Shown here: positions 58,360-64,000 of the stretch, in pieces | Layout of the letters: every line of letters begins with the position of its first letter | How positions within the stretch are numbered: position 1 is the first letter of the stretch | NCBI GenBank assembly: GCA_964467585.1 | Contig: CAYXRF010000002.1 | Span: 1 to 64,000, forward strand | Direction: 5' to 3' | DNA: 64,000 bases | Source: CALVLD01 sp964467585 | Lineage (GTDB): Bacteria; Bacillota; Clostridia; Christensenellales; CAG-138 | Program-made: the position numbers and the translations under genes | Notes under the pieces: generated by a model | Seen by the model: only the letters and a program-made list of their open reading frames with translations | The model's database searches: none | Told to the model about the DNA's origin: nothing

Positions 58360-59617
58360 AGTCGAACTCCCATTCTCCCAAACGAATCGTGCTTTCTGTA
58401 TTTGCGCCCGCCTCACGCAGTGCTTTAATAATGCCCTCTTTTTCAAGCATTTTTTGAAATCTGCGCATAGACACCTCATCCTCGGCGTTAGTCGTGTCGA
58501 GTATGTAGTCAACCGTGCCGCCCGAAACAGTATACACGTTATTTTCGCGTTCGATAACGAAGCCGCGTTCATACTGAGGCTCCTCGCTCATTTCCTCTTC
58601 GCTAAAGGATTTTGGCTTGGGAAGCGTCTTAAGCATATCAATTATGGCGTCGATCAATGGTTCAAAGCCCTTGCCCGTAGCTGCTGAAACAGCAAACACA
58701 CGCACGCCCTCGTCCTGAAGCTCCTCACGCAGCCGCTCAAGATTTTCCTCTGCGCCGGGAATATCCATCTTGTTTGCGGCAACGAACTGCGGCAGAGCGT
58801 GCAGTGCGGGACTGTAATCATACAGCTCGGAGCGAATCGCATAATAGTCCTCAATAGGGTCTCTGTCCTCAGATCCTGATATATCGATAACATGTACAAG
58901 CATCCGCGTACGTTCGATATGACGTAAAAAGCTTCTGCCAAGCCCCGCACCTTCTGCGGCGCCCTCTATAAGCCCCGGAATATCGGCAAGCACAAAGCTG
59001 TTTTCAAAGCGTTTGACCACACCGAGGTTTGGGGTAAGTGTTGTAAAGTGATAATTGGCAATCTTTGGCTTTGCGCTTGTAACAACCGACAGTATTGTGG
59101 ACTTCCCCACGTTTGGAAGCCCCACCAAACCAACGTCCGCAACGGTCATCAGCTCCAGCTCAATCTCGTACTCTTTTGTTTTTTGACCATTCTGAGCATA
59201 TTTGGGCGCCTGCTTGGTGGGCGTCGCAAACCTTGCGTTGCCTCTGCCGCCACGACCGCCGTGAAGAACGGTTTTTTCTTTGCCGTCCTCATTCATATCA
59301 GCAATTATCTTGCCCGTTTCAACATCACGAACACGCGTGCCGACCGGCACCGGTATGCGGATGCTTTCACCGCATTTGCCCGTCTGCATATTTGCCCTGC
59401 CGTTATCCCCGCGTTCCGCTCTGAAATGTTTGGAATATCTAAACTCAAGCAGAGTGTTGATATCCCCGTCGGCTACAAAAACAACGTCGCCGCCTCTGCC
59501 GCCGTCGCCGCCGTCAGGACCGCCGCGTGCAACATACTTTTCACGATGAAAGCTTGAAAAGCCGTTTCCTCCGTCTCCTGCTTTAATAAAAATGTGGATC
59601 TTATCAACAAACTGCAT
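58349..59617 (-). CDS. obg: GTPase ObgE/CgtA
   Basis: Ribosome-associated GTPase, 422 residues. N-terminal Gly-rich Obg fold (KAGDGGNGFSSFHREKYV; GGPDGGDGGRGGDV), G domain with GLPNVGKS (G1), TTLTPNLG (G2), ADIPGLIEGA (G3) and ANKMDIP (G4), and the C-terminal OCT domain (ENNVYTVSGGTVDYIL; LGEWEFDFIE), which is typical of Gram-positive bacteria. GGAGAGG precedes the ATG. It follows nth by 11 bp. Identity is secure. Confidence 0.98.
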   Translation of the reverse strand: MQFVDKIHIFIKAGDGGNGFSSFHREKYVARGGPDGGDGGRGGDVVFVADGDINTLLEFRYSKHFRAERGDNGRANMQTGKCGESIRIPVPVGTRVRDVETGKIIADMNEDGKEKTVLHGGRGGRGNARFATPTKQAPKYAQNGQKTKEYEIELELMTVADVGLVGLPNVGKSTILSVVTSAKPKIANYHFTTLTPNLGVVKRFENSFVLADIPGLIEGAAEGAGLGRSFLRHIERTRMLVHVIDISGSEDRDPIEDYYAIRSELYDYSPALHALPQFVAANKMDIPGAEENLERLREELQDEGVRVFAVSAATGKGFEPLIDAIIDMLKTLPKPKSFSEEEMSEEPQYERGFVIERENNVYTVSGGTVDYILDTTNAEDEVSMRRFQKMLEKEGIIKALREAGANTESTIRLGEWEFDFIE

Positions 59618-59628
59618 ATACCTCTCCT

Positions 59629-60303
59629 TTAACGGGCTTCATGCCCGACTGTCAATGGCTTATTCTTACACAGATCACATATTGCGCATTCCTCACACCT
59701 TGGCTTTCTCGCGGAGCATACACGCCTGCCGTGAAATATCAGCCAATGATGAGCAATCGACCACTTATTCTGTGGTATGACCTCCATAAGCTGTTTTTCG
59801 GTTGCCTCTACGGTTGTTGCGTTGGCAAGACCGATTCGGTTGCTTACCCTGAATACATGCGTGTCAACCGCGATAGCGGGTATCCCGAAGGCATTTGAAA
59901 GCACCACGCTTGCCGTTTTTCTGCCAACCCCCGCAAGTGACTGAAGCTCCTCTCGATCGCTTGGAACCTCGCCGCCGTGCTTTTCCGCAATATCCTTGCA
60001 GGCATGGATTATGTTCGCGGCTTTGTTGTGGTAAAAGCCGCATGTTCGAATAAGCTCCTCCACATCCGTCTGCTCCGCGTTTACCATCGTCGCAGCGTTT
60101 GGAAATGCGGCAAACAGGGCCGGCGTAGTGCGGTTGACCTGCTTGTCCGTGCATTGAGCTGACAGTATCGTTGCAATAAGCAGCTCGTATGCGTTGCCGA
60201 AATGAAGCTGCGGAGCCGCGTCCGGATACATAGCTTCAAGTCCGTCCAACACAGCATCGCGCCATAACGCAAACTCATCATTCTGCTCAATATAGTCCGC
60301 CAT
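59629..60303 (-). CDS. nth: Endonuclease III
   Basis: DNA glycosylase/AP lyase for oxidised pyrimidines. 224 residues: helix-hairpin-helix LAGVGRKTASVVL with catalytic Lys129, and Asp147 in AVDTHVFRV (spacing 18, as in E. coli 120/138). The [4Fe-4S] loop at the C terminus has Cys-x6-Cys-x2-Cys-x5-Cys (CSARKPRCEECAICDLC). All catalytic features are intact. No Shine-Dalgarno precedes the ATG; its promoter predicts a leaderless mRNA. obg follows on the same strand. Confidence 0.97.
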   Translation of the reverse strand: MADYIEQNDEFALWRDAVLDGLEAMYPDAAPQLHFGNAYELLIATILSAQCTDKQVNRTTPALFAAFPNAATMVNAEQTDVEELIRTCGFYHNKAANIIHACKDIAEKHGGEVPSDREELQSLAGVGRKTASVVLSNAFGIPAIAVDTHVFRVSNRIGLANATTVEATEKQLMEVIPQNKWSIAHHWLIFHGRRVCSARKPRCEECAICDLCKNKPLTVGHEAR

Positions 60304-60309
60304 GTGCGT

Positions 60310-60338
60310 AATCTATCACAAAAGCCAACCTTTGTCCA
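60310..60338 (-). promoter_or_regulatory. Predicted promoter giving a leaderless nth mRNA
   Basis: On the minus strand TGGACA (60338-60333), 17-bp spacer, TAGATT (60315-60310), with TGTGA before the -10 (extended -10). Exactly six bases separate the -10 from the ATG at 60303, so +1 would be the A of the start codon. Confidence 0.55.
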
Positions 60339-60376
60339 TTAATACTTTCAAATTTCATAAACTCTTTACATATATC

Positions 60377-60865
60377 TTATCTTCCGCCGCCCATCATGCC
60401 AAGCAATTGTGAAGGATCGAGCTTCCCTCCGTTCATAAATCCCTGCATCCTCATAAGAGTTTGCAGCATTTGCACTTGCTGTGGCATTTGCGTTTGCTGT
60501 GGCATTTGCATTTGCTGTGGCATTTGCATTTGTCGGGGCATTTGGTTCATCTGCTGTTGGGTCCTTCTCTGTGGCTCCTGCTGAGAAAATTCGTTCTCGT
60601 TTCCCACATATTGTTCTTTTTGCTGCGCGGGATGCGTTGGTTTTGCAACGCTTGCATAGCTCAGTCCAAAGCTGTCGCATAGTCTTTTGATTTCATTTGG
60701 TGCGGCAAATGGCGCCATCGCCGACAAAAACGCCCTCAGCTGTTCAACCCCCTGCTCCTCACGAACACGTCTTGCCATCGAAAGCAGCGGTGACGTCTCC
60801 TGTGCAATGACGCGCCCATTGTTTTGAACATTCATAGGTGTATTTTTTGTAGGAACCCGCTGCAT
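60377..60865 (-). CDS. Small Gln/Met-rich repeat protein of unknown function
   Basis: A 162-residue protein with no recognised family. The N-terminal half (residues 25-75) is predicted helical (SPLLSMARRVREEQGVEQLR, AFLSAMAPF, APNEIKRLCDSFGLSY). Residues 107-130 consist of four copies of a six-residue MPQQMQ-like repeat, encoded by an 18-bp tandem repeat (60477-60548). The C terminus is NGGKLDPSQLLGMMGGGR. SD AAAAGGGGG precedes the ATG. It is divergent from the small gene at 60983. Function unknown, no secretion signal or membrane segment. Confidence 0.75.
   Translation of the reverse strand: MQRVPTKNTPMNVQNNGRVIAQETSPLLSMARRVREEQGVEQLRAFLSAMAPFAAPNEIKRLCDSFGLSYASVAKPTHPAQQKEQYVGNENEFSQQEPQRRTQQQMNQMPRQMQMPQQMQMPQQTQMPQQVQMLQTLMRMQGFMNGGKLDPSQLLGMMGGGR
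60477..60548. repeat. 18-bp tandem repeat, four copies, inside a coding gene
   Basis: Units TGCTGTGGCATTTGCGTT-like start at 60477, 60495, 60513 and 60531; the first three are nearly identical, the fourth has several changes. It encodes the MPQQMQ repeats of the adjacent small protein. Confidence 0.85.
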
Positions 60866-60982
60866 GGCTTATCCCCCTTTTCTATTCATTTTATAGTATT
60901 CGCTAAGGGGGCACATTGTTCTTGTTCTGCATATAGTTAAGTAGAGCAGCGTAACAAGATGTGCGATATTAAGGAGATTAAT

Positions 60983-61306
60983 ATGTCAAAAAGCTTAAAA
61001 ACGATAGCAAACGAAAAAAGGGGCGGAGCGTCCGCTCCGTCTGTTGAGGACGTGGGTGCAAAGCGGAATGATGTGCAGGGTGTTAACGACGACATGTGCG
61101 CAGACATGAACACGCTTTTGGACAAATACGGCAACAAAAGCGAATCGGAGCTGATGAATGAGCTGAAGACGGTAACGTCACAGCAAAAGCACGACGGCAC
61201 ATACGATGGTGCGGCAATGCGCGAAGCAATGCAGCGCATCGTGCCTATGCTTAACGATGAGCAGAAAAAGAAGCTGCAATCAATTACGAATCAGCTTGGA
61301 TTATAA
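60983..61306 (+). CDS. Small protein of unknown function
   Basis: A 107-residue soluble protein. A disordered N-terminal part (SLKTIANEKRGGASAPSVED) precedes a helical region (MNTLLDKYGNKSESELMNEL, and MREAMQRIVPMLNDEQKKKL). ATG 60983 is chosen because AAGGAG lies 6 nt upstream; an in-frame ATG 24 bp earlier has no SD. It is divergent from the Gln/Met-rich protein, and both have short amphipathic helices, so they may be functionally linked; this is only position-based. Its stop codon overlaps the convergent rRNA methyltransferase stop. Confidence 0.75.
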   Translation: MSKSLKTIANEKRGGASAPSVEDVGAKRNDVQGVNDDMCADMNTLLDKYGNKSESELMNELKTVTSQQKHDGTYDGAAMREAMQRIVPMLNDEQKKKLQSITNQLGL

Positions 61307-62431
61307 GCGTTTGCCGGTGAACCCTTCCTTTGCGAAATATCTGTAAAGGGTGCAGGTCATGCCGCCGTTTGAAAGCTTGCGGCGCTTATTTGCGCGCTCG
61401 CCATATATTCGCTCAAATTCCGGATGAGCCGCGATGATGTTGACATCCCAATGAACCATCTGCTCGAACACGCCGTGCATGGTTCTGTAAAGCGTTTCCG
61501 CCTCACGCTTTTCCATAAGACGTTCACCATACGGAGGATTGCATACGATTATCCCGCTTGGGCGTGTTTCGTTATAGTCGGATATCGACCGTACCGCCCA
61601 ATTGATGTTGACTCCGGCTTTTTGCGCGTGCTTACGGCATATTTCAATTGCGTGCGGATCAATATCGGCGCCCACAATATCGGTTTTGACGTCTGCGCGA
61701 ACCGCATCCTTTGCAGCAATTCTTTCGTTTGCAAAAACGCTGCCGTTAATAAAGCTCCACTTCTCCGCCGCAAAGCTTCTGTTGGCTCCAACTGCCATAT
61801 TTTTTGCAATCATCGCCGCTTCAATCGGCATTGTACCCGAACCGCACATTGGATCGCAAAGGCTTATGCCGTCATTATATCGTGAAAGCAGCACTATTGC
61901 AGCACCAAGGGATTCCGCGATGGGCGCGGCAACGTTCCATGTTCTGTATCCGCGGCGCGAAAGCCCCGCCCCGCAGCAGTCAAGGCATACGGTCGCCTCG
62001 TCCCTAAGTATCCCGACCTCGATTATTATCTCATCGCCATTTTCGGGAAGCTCCTTAACGCGATATGCCGAAAAAAGAGAATCAACAATAGCCTTTTTTG
62101 TGATGCTCTGGCAGTCTGATACGGAGAATAGCTTGCTTTTTGCAGACTTGCCGTTAACATGGATAAACGAATCACGCGCAAGGTAATCCTTCCAGCGAAT
62201 TTGCCTGACGCCTTCAAAAAGCTCGTCAAAGGTTTCGGCATGAAATTCACCCGCTATCATCAAAACACGTTCCGCCGTGCGCAGCCAAAGACACGCACGC
62301 GCCATCGCTTCATACCCGCCGCGAAAAATCACCCGTGCATCAAGCACTGCTTCAACCTCAATATCAAGCTTCTTGAGTTCTTCCGCCACAATGGACTCAA
62401 TACCCATTTTACATGTTGCAATAAAGCGCAT
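61301..62431 (-). CDS. THUMP-domain 23S rRNA (guanine-N2) methyltransferase, RlmL/YpsC type
   Basis: A 376-residue RNA methyltransferase. N-terminal ferredoxin-like and THUMP domains (about 1-165, FIATCKMGIESIVAEELKKL; FIHVNGKSAKSKLFS), then a Rossmann methyltransferase domain: AGLSRRGYR, the motif I region LCDPMCGSGTMPIEAAMIAKN, VGADIDPHAIEICRKHA and catalytic IVCNPPYGERL. This matches the RlmL/RlmK-like (YpsC) family that makes m2G in 23S rRNA. The start overlaps the TPR gene stop by 1 bp (TGATG). Its stop lies in the palindrome TTATAA shared with the plus-strand gene. Confidence 0.94.
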   Translation of the reverse strand: MRFIATCKMGIESIVAEELKKLDIEVEAVLDARVIFRGGYEAMARACLWLRTAERVLMIAGEFHAETFDELFEGVRQIRWKDYLARDSFIHVNGKSAKSKLFSVSDCQSITKKAIVDSLFSAYRVKELPENGDEIIIEVGILRDEATVCLDCCGAGLSRRGYRTWNVAAPIAESLGAAIVLLSRYNDGISLCDPMCGSGTMPIEAAMIAKNMAVGANRSFAAEKWSFINGSVFANERIAAKDAVRADVKTDIVGADIDPHAIEICRKHAQKAGVNINWAVRSISDYNETRPSGIIVCNPPYGERLMEKREAETLYRTMHGVFEQMVHWDVNIIAAHPEFERIYGERANKRRKLSNGGMTCTLYRYFAKEGFTGKRL

Positions 62432-64000
62432 CAGTCGTCCTCCATGTTGTCATCTTCCTCATTTGAGGCAAATATAGCATCGATAATCTTTTTGAGAGAA
62501 ATAGAAAGTCTTCGTGATGTGACGCCGTATTTCTCGCAGATGTTCGCGTCATAGTCGATATTGCACCGTCTGCATGCAATGTACTCAAACGCCGCCGACA
62601 TGGCTATTGATTGATCCTCCGTAATGTGCGGAAGCGTCTTAATCGTTGATATGTATCGCTCAACCAACTGCGACATTGTTGTGACGACCTCGATTGAAAA
62701 CATATTTTCCATCTTTTCACGGCATCGCGGGCAGATATCACGGTAATTCTTTGGGATATTGGTGCCTGACATATCCACCAATTTTATGGATGATTCAAGG
62801 AAAGAACCGTCATGGAATATATAATACGGTTCGGCTGCGTTCATGTCCTTTAGGGTTGTTATTGCACAGTTGATAAGTGTATCGCTGAGATCCGGATAGA
62901 GCAAAAACTCCCTCAGGCAATACTCCGCACGCGTATCCTTGATGCATGACAGCAGACCTATCATCGCATACGACAGCTCAAATTGATTAAGCGTCATTAT
63001 GTGAAGCACGGCATAGTACAAATCAGGATCGGTTTTCCAAGCCTTGATAAGGGTTTTTTCGGAGGATTTCTGGAACCGCATTATCTTGTCGGCATAATAA
63101 ACGGTGGACATTGTCTGAAGCTGATAATTAGCCGCCGGCTCAAGCTCGCTAAGCCCCTTGTCCGCGGCAATGCATCTGCTTCTGTACGTTTTTGCGATAT
63201 AATCGTTGGCGTTGATTTTAAGCAGCTTATCATATATGGATATTGCCTTTCGATACTGCTTTTCGTAAATATAGCACTGGGCAAGAAGATGATTTGTTTC
63301 GCTTTCATAGGGAGCGATTGCTATCATTCTTTTGGCATATATCATTGCCTTGTCATACATCCCCGTCTCGCACATTGTTGCCGCCGCGTGCAAAAGGTTG
63401 CGCCAGTCTGTTATCTCACATTGTTCAATTTGTGTACAAACATCCTCGATTTCTTTTGGCGAACCGCCATTTTTCAGTATCACGAGCTTTAGGCACAGCG
63501 CGGGTGCGTATGACGGATCCTTCTCGAGTATCTTTTCAACCTGCTCTGTACATTCGTCTGTTCGCTTTGCGCACAGCAGTGAAAGAGCGATATTGAATCT
63601 GATTTCAATATCGTCCGGAGCGTCCTCAAGCACGTTTTCCAGCTTTTCAACTGCCGCATCATAGTTTTGTTCGCCGAACAGACGGCGTGACTCGTATGAC
63701 GCCTTCATTATTTTGTCTTCGACAGCGTCCGAAAGCTCCGGCTCGTCATCGTCATAAAGCTCGTTGACTCTGTCCATTGCGTCAAGTATGGCGTCGGTTC
63801 GCGCAGAAACCTCATCGGTGCGGGCAAAAAATTTTTCAAAGCAGTCCCCTGCCGCCTGATTCTCCTCCAGCCCCAGATAATTAAAGCCCAGTAGATACAG
63901 TGCTTCGGTTTTGAACCACTCGTCCTCGTTGATCACAGTTATTACAAGCGCATTCGATTCGTCAAAACGTCCGATCTCGGAAAGAGAGCCCGCCATCGCT
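62431..64000 (-). CDS. TPR-repeat protein, 5' end beyond the window
   Basis: At least 522 residues; the frame is open at the right window edge, so the N terminus is missing. Residues up to about 290 contain tetratricopeptide-like helical repeats (WFKTEALYLLGFNYLGLEEN; AAVEKLENVLEDAPDDIEIR; AISIYDKLLKINANDYIAKT), a protein-interaction scaffold. A later part has two Cys-x2-Cys pairs (CPRCREK and CRRCNID), perhaps a zinc site, and an acidic C terminus. Coupled with the rRNA methyltransferase gene by TGATG overlap. Role unknown. Confidence 0.85.
   Translation of the reverse strand, partial: AMAGSLSEIGRFDESNALVITVINEDEWFKTEALYLLGFNYLGLEENQAAGDCFEKFFARTDEVSARTDAILDAMDRVNELYDDDEPELSDAVEDKIMKASYESRRLFGEQNYDAAVEKLENVLEDAPDDIEIRFNIALSLLCAKRTDECTEQVEKILEKDPSYAPALCLKLVILKNGGSPKEIEDVCTQIEQCEITDWRNLLHAAATMCETGMYDKAMIYAKRMIAIAPYESETNHLLAQCYIYEKQYRKAISIYDKLLKINANDYIAKTYRSRCIAADKGLSELEPAANYQLQTMSTVYYADKIMRFQKSSEKTLIKAWKTDPDLYYAVLHIMTLNQFELSYAMIGLLSCIKDTRAEYCLREFLLYPDLSDTLINCAITTLKDMNAAEPYYIFHDGSFLESSIKLVDMSGTNIPKNYRDICPRCREKMENMFSIEVVTTMSQLVERYISTIKTLPHITEDQSIAMSAAFEYIACRRCNIDYDANICEKYGVTSRRLSISLKKIIDAIFASNEEDDNMEDD

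Noticed and set aside
1..64000. Defence system, CRISPR array, prophage or toxin-antitoxin module
   Set aside because: No repeat arrays, Cas, restriction, retron or abortive-infection genes were recognised; the WYL regulator and the recombinase relic are not accompanied by such genes.

Overview
The window looks like a chromosomal segment of an anaerobic, spore-forming Bacillota (class Clostridia), probably an uncultured gut-type lineage. This rests on a spoIVA gene, a class III (Firmicutes-type) fructose-1,6-bisphosphatase, an FprA-type flavodiiron protein typical of anaerobes, many lipoproteins with Gram-positive lipoboxes, strong AGGAGG ribosome binding sites, consensus sigma-A promoters, and gene neighbourhoods common in Clostridia (DUF512-der; nadD/yqeK-rsfS). 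I see no rRNA, CRISPR array, insertion sequence or prophage. The only mobile-element trace is a degenerate, stop-interrupted serine recombinase.

Layout. (1) 1-13.3 kb, plus strand: a plant-galactan/alpha-glucan utilisation locus. It has galM (cut by the window edge), an exported GH53 endo-galactanase with C-terminal accessory domains, an exported GH13 alpha-amylase-type lipoprotein, a 603-residue protein of unknown family, an 86-residue zinc-ribbon protein, a second GH53 enzyme without signal peptide, and a complete sugar ABC importer. The binding protein carries two SusE/SusF-like domains at its C terminus. (2) 13.4-16.4 kb: a Pr6Pr-type membrane protein, a broken methyltransferase-like gene with two apparent frameshifts, and fprA. 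(3) 16.5-20.7 kb: a beta-helix lipoprotein divergent from an OmpR/HisKA two-component system; the shared intergenic region has matching 11-bp-spaced direct repeats in front of both genes. (4) 20.7-26.3 kb: Ogg-type DNA glycosylase, NlpC/P60 endopeptidase, WYL regulator, fbp. (5) 26.3-33.2 kb, minus strand: epimerase/reductase, DUF2284 protein, methyltransferase, dGTPase-like protein, MATE exporter, SpoVB/MurJ-type flippase. (6) 33.3-40.2 kb: CarD-like regulator and YacL-type PIN/TRAM protein (both with TTG starts), two tRNA-Ser genes, recA, a small P-loop protein, a YwaF-type membrane protein, glnA. (7) 40.2-48.5 kb, minus strand: recombinase pseudogene, then an envelope cluster (DUF885 peptidase, AlgX/DHHW protein and MBOAT O-acyltransferase, small lipoprotein, VanX-type dipeptidase, L,D-transpeptidase). 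(8) 48.5-64 kb: housekeeping genes (DUF512, der, spoIVA, hisS, dnaX, rsfS, nadD-yqeK fusion, obg, nth), two small divergent unknown genes, an RlmL-type rRNA methyltransferase and a TPR protein that runs off the right edge.

How the genes work together. In the sugar locus, secreted GH53 and GH13 enzymes would release oligosaccharides, the ABC importer would capture and import them, and the cytoplasmic GH53 enzyme would shorten galacto-oligosaccharides inside the cell before GalM and central metabolism. The two-component system probably controls the adjacent beta-helix lipoprotein and itself.

The most notable signals are: the matching divergent response-regulator repeats (18.65-18.74 kb); a perfect hairpin lying exactly between a distant Shine-Dalgarno and the start codon of the MalF-like gene (9.75 kb); three promoters that would give leaderless mRNAs, two of them for DNA glycosylases (ogg, nth) and one for nadD; the tandem SusE/F-like domains fused to a Gram-positive binding protein; and the unknown 603-residue and zinc-ribbon proteins inside a galactan operon. 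All calls come from reading the sequence; no database search was run.
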